Below, piece by piece: positions 1-6,082 of a stretch of 12,299 nucleotides of DNA (its first letter is position 1; every line of letters begins with the position of its first letter). The DNA is from Spirochaetaceae bacterium (GTDB lineage: Bacteria > Spirochaetota > Spirochaetia > DSM-27196 > SKKC01): positions 1-12,299 of the forward strand of contig PWGF01000131.1 of assembly GCA_003554375.1 (NCBI GenBank), read 5' to 3'. The translations under genes and the position numbers were made by a program. Under the pieces are notes generated by a model that saw only the letters and a list, made by a program, of their open reading frames with translations, made no database searches and was not told where the DNA came from.

Positions 1-91
1 GGCTCACAGCTCCACGTTGCCTGATCGTCTGAAGAACCAGAGCCCGATTATGGCGCTTCTGAAAGTCTTGATTCGTTGCCGTCCGCTCCAT
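1..91 (-). CDS. ROK-family transcriptional repressor, N-terminal fragment (cut by window edge)
   Basis: Only the first 30 codons are present; the gene continues beyond the left edge. From the ATG at 91 the peptide begins MERTATNQDFQKRHNRALVL and continues through an Ile-Arg-x-x-Gly-x-x-Ser stretch. This is the signature opening of ROK repressors (NagC/XylR/Mlc type): an Asn-Gln, a basic segment, Asn-Arg-x-x-Val-Leu, then the first helix of the winged helix-turn-helix. A GAGAGG ribosome binding site lies 7 bases upstream. The promoter carries the same dyad as the chbP promoter, which suggests a local autoregulated repressor responding to a GlcNAc-type sugar. The sugar-kinase-like domain is outside the window, so ligand and function cannot be checked. 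A longer overlapping frame (4-189) has a start fused to the operator and no ribosome binding site. The family call is fairly firm; the regulatory role is inferred. Confidence 0.78.
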   Translation of the reverse strand, partial: MERTATNQDFQKRHNRALVLQTIRQRGAVS

Positions 92-192
92 GCGCTTTCC
101 TCTCTCGCTGCACGATCTAGTTGGGGCGCGTATGCCGAAGCGCCCACGCTCTTGTCCGCCAAAAGCCACTTGTAGTCACTGCCGTACATAAA

Positions 193-209
193 TTAGTTCA
201 GTGACCGAA
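193..209 (-). promoter_or_regulatory. Operator dyad, copy 1 (ROK-gene promoter)
   Basis: The plus strand reads TTAGTTCAGTGACCGAA. It matches the copy upstream of chbP at 15 contiguous bases (192-206 against 2872-2886) and 16 of 17 across the dyad. The left half TTAGTTCA opposes a degenerate right half, so this copy is less symmetrical than the one at chbP. It lies 9 bp downstream of the -10 element on the minus strand, a place where a bound repressor would block initiation or early elongation. TTAG...CTAA-type dyads fit ROK repressors, but the protein-site pairing is inferred. Confidence 0.7.
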
Positions 210-218
210 TCTAAGACC

Positions 219-247
219 ATCCTACCGCACGTTCGGGATACTGTCAA
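219..247 (-). promoter_or_regulatory. Sigma-70-type promoter of the ROK gene
   Basis: On the minus strand a perfect -35 TTGACA (242-247) is followed after 17 bp by TAGGAT (219-224), four of six matches to the -10 consensus. Transcription would start near 212, inside or next to the operator, leaving a leader of about 120 bases before the ATG at 91. The -35 lies next to the T-run of the chbP terminator. Confidence 0.65.
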
Positions 248-248
248 C

Positions 249-320
249 AAAAATCTTTTGCACGGCTTCACGATATTGCCCGCCAGATGCCGAAAGGGCG
301 GGCTGTACCGGACTGAAGCC
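249..320 (-). terminator. Nested-hairpin terminator of chbP
   Basis: Two nested perfect stems lie just past the chbP stop. The outer stem pairs GGCTTCA (264-270) with TGAAGCC (314-320). The inner stem pairs GCCCGCC (278-284) with GGCGGGC (297-303). On the minus strand the structure is followed by a short spacer and a run of five T (249-253). The spacer makes it an imperfect intrinsic terminator, but its position supports the call. It would separate chbP from the downstream ROK gene, which then has its own promoter. Confidence 0.6.
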
Positions 321-342
321 GATCCGCCCGCTTACACACTGC

Positions 343-2742
343 TTATCCCATCACAACAGTGACCCGGTACTCCGTACGCTTGCCTGAGGGCACCGGGATT
401 TGACCTTCCACCCGTTCCCCATCGATTGTGATGGACTCCACCCCCTTCTCCACCCCGTGCGGATTCTCTATCCGAATCCTATAGGTGGCACCGCGCCACT
501 GTCGCTGCACCTCGAAACCGCGCCAGCGGGGCGGAATACACGGGTCGACCGTGAGACTGTGATAACCTGGACGAATGCCAAGAATCCAATGCGTCGCCGC
601 TGCGTAGGCCCATCCGGCACTCCCGGTCAACCACGGATGGCGAGCGCGTCCGTGCGCCGCGTGATCTCTGCCCATAACAAACTGACAATACGAGTACGGC
701 TCGGCCTGGCGCACTTCGGCACGATCGTTGTAGTTACACGGGAGGAGCGCATCAAAGAGCTCCATGGCGCGCAGACCCCGGCCCATTCGACATTCGGCAA
801 CCACAGCCCACGGATTCGGGTGGCTGAATATCGATCCGTTTTCTTTGATGCCGGGGTATACGCGGGTGACGAATCCGACTTCGTCATCGGGCTGAGAGAA
901 GCACGGCCATACCAGATGGAGGCCGTGTTCAGAAAAGAGGTAGCGGTATACGGCATCCATGCAACATCGGGCACGCTCGGAGGACGCGGCACCGGAGAGC
1001 ACCGCCAACGCGTTCGACTCCAGATGGATCTTCCCTTCCGGGCACTCGTGCGAGCCAATATATCGCCCGGTCTCTGTTATTCCTCGCAAGTACCATTCGC
1101 CGTCCCACAGGTGCGCCTCACATACCCGGCGAACCCGCTCCGCCATGGCGCGGTACGCCGTCGCATCGTGCTCGCGCCCCAAGAACTCGGCTGCCTCGAT
1201 GAGGCTCTGAAGAGCCCAGTAGTGCAAGAACGAAACCATGGCACTCTCTCCGCCGCCGAGATTGAGGCAGTCGTTCCAGTCTGCTCTTAGTCCCTTGCAG
1301 ATGCCGTTCCGCCCCACCTGCTCCGCGGAGAAGTCGACGGCCCGTTTGAGGTGCTCGTACACAGAGGCTTCGCCCCCGTCGGCAAAGCGCACCGGGAGTT
1401 CGAAAAACCCACCGTCGCCAGTCTCCTTTACGTATTCACACACTGAGGGCACCAGCCAGAGCGTATCGTCCGAGCACGCGTCCTCGAGTCCGTGAACGAC
1501 TTCGCGTGGTGCCGATCCGGGCACTACGGTCGGGGATACAAAGGACTCTTCCAGCGGCCGGCCCGGATCTAAGGCTTCCGGATCAAAGAGATGCAAGCCG
1601 TAGCCGGTCGATGTCTGAGCACGAAGAAGCTCAATGAGGCGCGTGCGAACTCTGCCACGGTTCAAGTGCGGCACGTTCATGACGTCCTGGGCCGTATCCC
1701 GGTAGCCCAACCCGGTTCTCCCCCCTACCTCGATGAACGAAGCAAAGCGAGACCACACGACGCAGGTCTCTGCCTGGTACGGCGTCCAAGTGTTGATCAT
1801 CGTGTCGAAGCCACTATGAGGAGTTCTACACTGGAACGAGGCGAGCTTTCGTTCCCAATACTCACGGAGATCCTGGAACGCCCGGTCGACCACCACCGGA
1901 TCGCCGTACTTTCGCCGCATCCGCCGTCCGACCTCTCGCGATCCCACCCCGAGCATAACCACGAACCGGAGCTCTTCTCCCGGCTCGAGCCGAACCCGCT
2001 TGTGTAGCGCCCCGCAGTGATTGCCCCCGAGCTCCGAGCTACCGCCGCACTCGCCCTTCTCAACGGCTACGGGATTGCTCTCGCTCCGATACGGTCCAAT
2101 GAACAGATCGCGCACGCAGTCGTATCCGTCAGGCTCAAAACTGGCCGTGAAGTAATGAAACATCCCCGGCTCGTAATGGAAATCGTACTCGATAACCCCG
2201 TCGGCGAAATCCGACCCGGCTGCATAGAGACTCATCTGGAAGTTCTGATTATCGATATCCACATGATGGAAGGAAAACTCGACGTAGGCGAACAAGCTCA
2301 GAACTTGCGTTGTGTCTCCGGTATTCTTGAGACAAGTATCCCAGAGCTCCACGGCATCGCCGCGCGGTATAAACACTCGCTGCTCCGCTTCCACACCGCC
2401 GCGCGAAGCGGAGAAGACCGTATATGACAGCCCGTGCCGGCACCGGTGGTAGACCTCGCCCAGGTCCCGGCCCACCGGCTGCCACGATACAGACCAATAC
2501 TCGCCACTCTCCTCGTCACGTAAGTAGATGTAGCGCCCAGGCCGATCCATCGGGACCGCGTTCGCCCGGAAGCGGGTGACCCGGTGATCCTGCGCGTTCC
2601 GATAGAAAGAATACCCGCCACCATGGTGTGAGATGACCGTACACAGCTCCTCGACACCGAGGTAATTCGTCCAAGACACCGGAATCGTCGGCCGTTCGAT
2701 AACGTACTCACGGTTTCGGGCGTCGAAGTAGCCGTATCTCAT
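343..2742 (-). CDS. chbP: N,N'-diacetylchitobiose phosphorylase (GH94)
   Basis: This enzyme splits imported chitobiose with phosphate into GlcNAc-1-phosphate and GlcNAc, saving ATP; it is cytoplasmic and has no signal peptide. The 799 residues match the family length (about 800) and resemble, from memory, the Vibrio enzyme from end to end, from MRYGYFDARNREYV to the C-terminal GH94 domain. Residues 1 to about 270 form the beta-sandwich and the rest the (alpha/alpha)6 barrel. The catalytic motif is GLRADWNDCLNL; its second Asp (D491, in WND) aligns with the general acid of GH94 phosphorylases. VGGRTGLGYRDTAQD and NHPWLTG-like blocks (here RHPWLTGSAGWAY) are intact. The ATG at 2742 was chosen over an in-frame ATG at 2856: AAGGAG lies 7 bases upstream and homology starts exactly there. 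Specificity for chitobiose rather than cellobiose rests on this close resemblance and on the GH20 neighbour. Confidence 0.93.
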   Translation of the reverse strand: MRYGYFDARNREYVIERPTIPVSWTNYLGVEELCTVISHHGGGYSFYRNAQDHRVTRFRANAVPMDRPGRYIYLRDEESGEYWSVSWQPVGRDLGEVYHRCRHGLSYTVFSASRGGVEAEQRVFIPRGDAVELWDTCLKNTGDTTQVLSLFAYVEFSFHHVDIDNQNFQMSLYAAGSDFADGVIEYDFHYEPGMFHYFTASFEPDGYDCVRDLFIGPYRSESNPVAVEKGECGGSSELGGNHCGALHKRVRLEPGEELRFVVMLGVGSREVGRRMRRKYGDPVVVDRAFQDLREYWERKLASFQCRTPHSGFDTMINTWTPYQAETCVVWSRFASFIEVGGRTGLGYRDTAQDVMNVPHLNRGRVRTRLIELLRAQTSTGYGLHLFDPEALDPGRPLEESFVSPTVVPGSAPREVVHGLEDACSDDTLWLVPSVCEYVKETGDGGFFELPVRFADGGEASVYEHLKRAVDFSAEQVGRNGICKGLRADWNDCLNLGGGESAMVSFLHYWALQSLIEAAEFLGREHDATAYRAMAERVRRVCEAHLWDGEWYLRGITETGRYIGSHECPEGKIHLESNALAVLSGAASSERARCCMDAVYRYLFSEHGLHLVWPCFSQPDDEVGFVTRVYPGIKENGSIFSHPNPWAVVAECRMGRGLRAMELFDALLPCNYNDRAEVRQAEPYSYCQFVMGRDHAAHGRARHPWLTGSAGWAYAAATHWILGIRPGYHSLTVDPCIPPRWRGFEVQRQWRGATYRIRIENPHGVEKGVESITIDGERVEGQIPVPSGKRTEYRVTVVMG

Positions 2743-2872
2743 TGCACCGCTCCTTGCTCCATCCCTGCGCGGCGCGCCCCCGCGCCTCGAGCCGTATTTG
2801 CTCGGCCTCACCGTCCCGCCGGTTGCCGGGAGTAACAAGGCGCACCGCTGCGCCATCCCGTGCGGGCTTAGA

Positions 2873-2889
2873 TTAGTTCAGTGACCTAA
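2873..2889 (-). promoter_or_regulatory. Operator dyad, copy 2 (chbP promoter)
   Basis: TTAGTTCAGTGACCTAA is a 17-bp dyad: TTAGTTCA and TGACCTAA are inverted copies with one mismatch around a central G. It is the more symmetrical of the two copies and lies 7 bp downstream of the chbP -10. It is presumed to bind the ROK repressor encoded at the left edge. Confidence 0.72.
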
Positions 2890-2896
2890 CCGAAGT

Positions 2897-2925
2897 AGAT
2901 TACAACACCCTTCTTATCCTGTCAA
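2897..2925 (-). promoter_or_regulatory. chbP: chbP promoter
   Basis: On the minus strand TTGACA (2920-2925) is followed after 17 bp by TAATCT (2897-2902). An overlapping TGTAAT with a 15-bp spacer is a better hexamer at worse spacing. The -35 lies 10 bp from the -35 of the divergent GH20 promoter, so the two promoters are back-to-back. The leader to the ATG at 2742 would be about 150 bases. Confidence 0.6.
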
Positions 2926-2935
2926 CCAACTCTGA

Positions 2936-2964
2936 TTGACAGGCCGGCAAGATCGTCGTATTTT
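2936..2964 (+). promoter_or_regulatory. Promoter of the GH20-DUF1893 operon
   Basis: A perfect TTGACA (2936-2941), a 17-bp spacer and TATTTT (2959-2964) form a good sigma-70-type promoter pointing at the hexosaminidase. Directly after the -10, TTCGTTCA (2964-2971) matches the operator half-site TTAGTTCA at 7 of 8 bases, but the opposing half is not recognisable. Control by the same repressor is therefore possible but weakly supported. Confidence 0.6.
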
Positions 2965-2971
2965 TCGTTCA

Positions 2972-3166
2972 TCGAATGTACTAATTCATTTCGTACTCGA
3001 TGTGGCTGCCTCCGATGTATCTGAGGCACCTCAACCAAATTACTCCGCCGGAGAGGCGGAGAGGTCGTACCTTGTAGCGGCCGCCTCGCCCGACGGAGGT
3101 AGCCGGACGGTTGCAGCAGCCGTTTGGATTCCCTGCACAATACTCAAGTAATGAGGTGATTAGCTC
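2972..3166 (+). promoter_or_regulatory. Long leader of the GH20 mRNA with a hairpin
   Basis: About 195 bases separate the predicted start of transcription from the GH20 ATG. The leader holds a perfect 7-bp stem with a 5-base loop (CTCCGCC 3043-3049, GGCGGAG 3055-3061). Further GC-rich segments around 3078-3107 could pair alternatively. No known riboswitch class was recognised and there is no T-run after the stem. The ribosome binding site GAGGTG (3153-3158) lies 8 bases before the ATG. Confidence 0.4.
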
Positions 3167-4732
3167 ATGGACTGGAACATGCTGGTACCCCGCCCTCGTA
3201 GAGTCGAAACTGCCGAAGGCCGCTTCCGTCTGCCGGAAGTCTTTCGCTGCCACGCGGAGACCGAAGGCTCCCTTGCTGCGCTCCAGGCGGCAATGGATTT
3301 TGTCGGCTACCCCATTCGTCCCGTTTCACGCGCCTCCGAAGCCCACATCCGTCTCCGGCACCGCGCGCTCCAGTCAGACTACTACTCTATGGAGATTCCC
3401 CCCGACGGCCCCATCGAGGTACAGGTCGACAGTGAGCACGGAACTGAAGGCGCAGCGTCTGCTGCCTGGATTTTGGCCGCCGGTATCGTCGCCGCCGGAG
3501 CAACGCGGAAGAAAGCGGCCAATGCCGAACACACCGAGCCTGCTGCTGAAGCTAACGCATCCGGCTCGCGAGACCTACCGGCGGCTCGGATTTCCGATGG
3601 GCCACGACACGTCTGGCGCGGGGTGATGGTGGATTCCGCGCGCCAATTCTTCCCCCTGCCGGTGCTCAAGCGGTTCATCGATCTTGCCGCGCTCCACCGC
3701 TTGAACGTATTCCATTGGCACCTGACCGACGACCAAGGGTGGCGATTCGAGTCGCGGACGTACCCGCGGCTTACCGAAATCGGGGCCTGGCGTGACGACA
3801 ATACGGCGAACTACGCCCGGGAAGGCGGCTACTACAGCCAGGGGGAGATGCAGGAGATCGACCGTTATGCGCGCGTGCGCGGCATCCGAATCGTCCCTGA
3901 GATCGATATCCCCGGTCACGTGCGAGCCGCTCTTGCTGCTTATCCCAATCTGAGCTGCCGGAGAACTGAACTCGCCGTCCCCCGGCGCTTCGGCATATTC
4001 GAGGATGTTCTGTGCGTCGGAAACGTCGAGGTCCATCGGTTCCTGGAGTCGATATTTTCAGAGGTTGCCGAAGTGTTTTCGGGAGACCTCGTTCACATCG
4101 GCGGAGACGAGTGCCCGACCTCCCGATGGCAAGAATGCCCCCGTTGCACCGAACGGCTGCGCGTCAATAGCGCAACGGACTACACGACGCTCCATGCAGA
4201 CGCTCTGAGGATTGCATCACGGGCCTTGGCCGCCGCGGGCAAGCGCCCTGTGTGCTGGGATGAAGCTCTGGATTCCGCTCCCCCGGAAGAGGCTATCATC
4301 ATGTGCTGGAGGAATCCGCAAGCCGCTGCCCGCGCCTTGGAGCTGGACCACGAGGTAGTTCTCTGCCCCACCGACCGCGCCTGCTATTTCGACCACGCAC
4401 ATACCTCGGACCCGAACGAGCCGGGCCGAATCGGCGTGTGCTCGGTCGAGGATGTAGCGGAGTTTGCGCCCGAGTCTCACGTACCGGAGGACCGTGCTCA
4501 CCGGCTTCTCGGAGCACAGGGAAACCTCTGGACCGAAGGGCTTCCCTTCGGGAAGTGGCTCGAGTACATGGCGTTTCCCCGACTGGCGATGCTCGCGGAT
4601 ACCCTCTGGTTGCGGAGCGAAGAGGTCGCCGGCGCGGGTGAACGCGGCCCGCGGATCCGGGCGCACGCCGAGCGCCTTGCAGACATCGGGGTAAATGTAT
4701 ACCGTGGGCCGTATAGCGAGGTCAGCTCATGA
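3167..4732 (+). CDS. Cytoplasmic beta-N-acetylhexosaminidase (GH20)
   Basis: This enzyme removes terminal beta-linked GlcNAc (or GalNAc) by substrate-assisted catalysis. The protein has 521 residues. Residues 1 to about 110 look like the GH20b N-terminal domain. A low-complexity Ala/Glu-rich linker follows (about 112-140), then the TIM barrel. Visible landmarks are the substrate-binding Arg in DSARQ (R159), HWHLTDDQGW (183-192), and the catalytic pair in HIGGDE (D314, E315, where E is the acid/base and D positions the acetamido group). Later WDEA and GNLWTE motifs carry active-site aromatics. There is no signal peptide, so it acts on imported oligosaccharides, as suits a neighbour of chbP. 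The start has a good ribosome binding site (GAGGTG). The last four bases overlap the next gene. Family assignment is firm; the exact substrate is inferred from context. Confidence 0.92.
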   Translation: MDWNMLVPRPRRVETAEGRFRLPEVFRCHAETEGSLAALQAAMDFVGYPIRPVSRASEAHIRLRHRALQSDYYSMEIPPDGPIEVQVDSEHGTEGAASAAWILAAGIVAAGATRKKAANAEHTEPAAEANASGSRDLPAARISDGPRHVWRGVMVDSARQFFPLPVLKRFIDLAALHRLNVFHWHLTDDQGWRFESRTYPRLTEIGAWRDDNTANYAREGGYYSQGEMQEIDRYARVRGIRIVPEIDIPGHVRAALAAYPNLSCRRTELAVPRRFGIFEDVLCVGNVEVHRFLESIFSEVAEVFSGDLVHIGGDECPTSRWQECPRCTERLRVNSATDYTTLHADALRIASRALAAAGKRPVCWDEALDSAPPEEAIIMCWRNPQAAARALELDHEVVLCPTDRACYFDHAHTSDPNEPGRIGVCSVEDVAEFAPESHVPEDRAHRLLGAQGNLWTEGLPFGKWLEYMAFPRLAMLADTLWLRSEEVAGAGERGPRIRAHAERLADIGVNVYRGPYSEVSS

Positions 4733-5118
4733 GCAATTCCCCCGCGCATTTGGCTCTCAGATGTGATGGAGCAAGCCTGTTCTCCAGCTCTTCCGGCTGG
4801 CTATATCCCCTGATGGAGCTCGAGCGTTTCCTTTCTACGAACGCTGTCGACATCGGCCGGTGCACAGTCTATGACAAGATAGTAGGAAAGGCCGCGGCAT
4901 TGCTAGCGGTTCGCCTCGGCGTAAGAAAGCTCGAGTGTGACGTGCTCAGCGAGCAGGCCGAGCCCGTTCTTAACGCCAACGGAGTCACATACACTGCCGC
5001 ACGGCGAACGCCTCGCATCGATTGCCAAACCGAAGAGATTCTGGCCGACGAAGAAGATCCGGAAGCCGCGTATCGCCTTATCCGCTCACGGATCGCGAGC
5101 GCGAGAGGAGATGCGTGA
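4729..5118 (+). CDS. DUF1893 / TM1506-like small protein
   Basis: A 129-residue soluble protein that resembles the DUF1893 family (Thermotoga TM1506), which has a cytidine-deaminase-like fold but no established function. The recognisable core is the DKIVGKAAALL helix (about residues 47-57) followed by a strand, VLSEQAEPVLNANGV, and the late Cys-x-x-Glu (DCQTEE). The His/Cys-Ala-Glu and Pro-Cys-x-x-Cys zinc motifs of true deaminases are missing, so deamination is unlikely. Its ATG overlaps the GH20 stop as ATGA, and GAGGT lies 6 bases upstream, inside the GH20 gene, so the two are almost certainly co-translated. This places it in chitobiose/GlcNAc use by association. Its last 33 bases run antisense to the end of the Crp/Fnr gene. 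Confidence 0.8.
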   Translation: MSNSPAHLALRCDGASLFSSSSGWLYPLMELERFLSTNAVDIGRCTVYDKIVGKAAALLAVRLGVRKLECDVLSEQAEPVLNANGVTYTAARRTPRIDCQTEEILADEEDPEAAYRLIRSRIASARGDA

Positions 5119-5937
5119 AGAGGGGCGCGTACGCGGTTCAAACACACACCGGCAGCTTCGCTCACCGTTGTACGGCTCAACCTGGGAGCAGTGATGGAGA
5201 CACTGTTCTCTCACCGTTCCAGGCCGGACTACGCGAATTCGGCGTCCCGAAATCTCGACGACCCCGTCCGCTTCGAGCTTCTTGAGAGTCCTAACCACGG
5301 CCTCTACCGTCAGCCCCGTCAGCTCGGCGAGATCCTTTCGCGGAATGGCGAACTCCCACCCCGCAAGAGTACCCACAACCCGTTCTCTGACTCGACGGAA
5401 TTCTGCAAGCGCCGCAAGCACGCGGGATCTGGCGTCGTTGTACGCCATGCTGGCCGCCAGCGACTCGGCGTGCTCAAGGTCTTCCGCCAGGCGGCGCATG
5501 ATCGTGGCGCGAATCGCGGGCTCGGTAGCGAACAGCTCCTCCAGCGCACCGCGCGAGAGGAACACGCCTTTTGTGGGCTCCGATGCGCTCCCGGAAGCCG
5601 AAAGAGGCGTGTCGGCAAGCACAGCCCGGTGTCCGACTAGTCCGCCCGGATCCGCGATGCGTGTGACCAAGACGTGCCCCTCGTCCACGGTTTTGTACAC
5701 TCGAATCTGCCCAGAACATACCGACCACACGCCGGTCGCCTTCTCTCCTTCCCGGAAAAGCACTTCTCCGGTCCCGAGCGCAAACGAGGAGAGCGCCCGA
5801 AAGATGCGCGCCTGCTTTTCGGCAGGCAAACCCGTGCAGAACAGGCAGAGTGAGTTCCGAACACCGTGGGGACAACGTGCCGATCGCTGTCCGCCCCCTG
5901 AGCCGTTTTCGCTTTGGGCCGTCGAGCTACCGTTCAT
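5086..5937 (-). CDS. Crp/Fnr-family transcription regulator with N-terminal cysteines
   Basis: The 283 residues contain a cyclic-nucleotide-type beta-barrel (about 45-135), a dimerisation helix (about 140-180) and a winged helix (about 195-240). The recognition helix reads GLTVEAVVRTL, so the Fnr pattern Glu-x-x-Ser-Arg is Glu-x-x-Val-Arg here (E212, V215, R216). The DNA half-site may therefore differ from TTGAT. The N-terminus has C22, C31 and C34, with C74 further on; four cysteines could hold an Fe-S cluster or a redox switch, but the spacing is not that of E. coli Fnr. The C-terminus runs about 45 residues past the usual family end and adds C246, C250, C262 and C264. It diverges from the ferric-reductase-like gene and likely controls it. 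No clear ribosome binding site precedes the ATG; a TATACT lies only 7 bases upstream, so a leaderless mRNA is possible. Confidence 0.85.
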   Translation of the reverse strand: MNGSSTAQSENGSGGGQRSARCPHGVRNSLCLFCTGLPAEKQARIFRALSSFALGTGEVLFREGEKATGVWSVCSGQIRVYKTVDEGHVLVTRIADPGGLVGHRAVLADTPLSASGSASEPTKGVFLSRGALEELFATEPAIRATIMRRLAEDLEHAESLAASMAYNDARSRVLAALAEFRRVRERVVGTLAGWEFAIPRKDLAELTGLTVEAVVRTLKKLEADGVVEISGRRIRVVRPGTVREQCLHHCSQVEPYNGERSCRCVFEPRTRPSSRISSRARDP

Positions 5938-5944
5938 GGAGACT

Positions 5945-5950
5945 AGTATA
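5945..5950 (-). promoter_or_regulatory. Possible -10 of the Crp/Fnr gene (leaderless candidate)
   Basis: TATACT on the minus strand matches the -10 consensus at five of six bases. Transcription would start within a base or two of the ATG at 5937, giving a leaderless or nearly leaderless mRNA. No good -35 is present, which would fit a promoter needing an activator, possibly the regulator itself. Confidence 0.35.
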
Positions 5951-5972
5951 ACACTCTAACATAGGAAAAGGC

Positions 5973-5987
5973 ACTCATTTCCTGAGT
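5973..5987. promoter_or_regulatory. Small inverted repeat in the divergent promoter region
   Basis: ACTCA-N5-TGAGT is a short perfect dyad between the Crp/Fnr gene and the ferric-reductase-like gene, centred about 70 bases upstream of the predicted start of the latter. It is a candidate regulator site, but at 5 bp per arm it could be chance. Confidence 0.3.
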
Positions 5988-6015
5988 ACGCGCCTCTTAT
6001 GTGAAACGGGACTGC

Positions 6016-6044
6016 TCGATAGAAGAACTTATCTCTCATATATT
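6016..6044 (+). promoter_or_regulatory. Promoter of the ferric-reductase-like gene
   Basis: TCGATA (6016-6021), a 17-bp spacer and TATATT (6039-6044, five of six matches) predict transcription from about 6051. That is just before the AGGAGG at 6052-6057. It also argues against translation from a GTG at 6001, which would lie upstream of the transcript. Confidence 0.5.
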
Positions 6045-6067
6045 GCGCATCAGGAGGAACAACGAGT

Positions 6068-6082
6068 ATGATCACGTCATGA
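6068..6082 (+). CDS. Four-codon upstream reading frame (Met-Ile-Thr-Ser)
   Basis: ATG ATC ACG TCA TGA begins 10 bases after a consensus AGGAGG (6052-6057), a usable spacing. Its stop overlaps the start of the membrane protein as ATGA. The main ATG is 21 bases from the same AGGAGG, too far for normal initiation. Ribosomes may therefore load here and restart at the main gene. The frame is too short for any other coding evidence. Confidence 0.4.
   Translation: MITS

Noticed and set aside
4..189. A 61-residue minus-strand frame just downstream of operator copy 1
   Set aside because: It lacks a ribosome binding site and overlaps in another frame the better-supported ROK start at 91, which has both a ribosome binding site and family similarity.
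400..1290. A long plus-strand frame opposite chbP
   Set aside because: It is antisense to a complete, strongly supported enzyme gene. Its translation is unlike any known protein and it has no ribosome binding site.
2743..2856. A 38-residue N-terminal extension of chbP
   Set aside because: The added Arg/Gly-rich residues match nothing in the family. AAGGAG sits correctly in front of the ATG at 2742, where homology begins.
6001..6078. A GTG start at 6001 for the ferric-reductase-like gene
   Set aside because: It has no ribosome binding site and lies upstream of the predicted -10 at 6039-6044.
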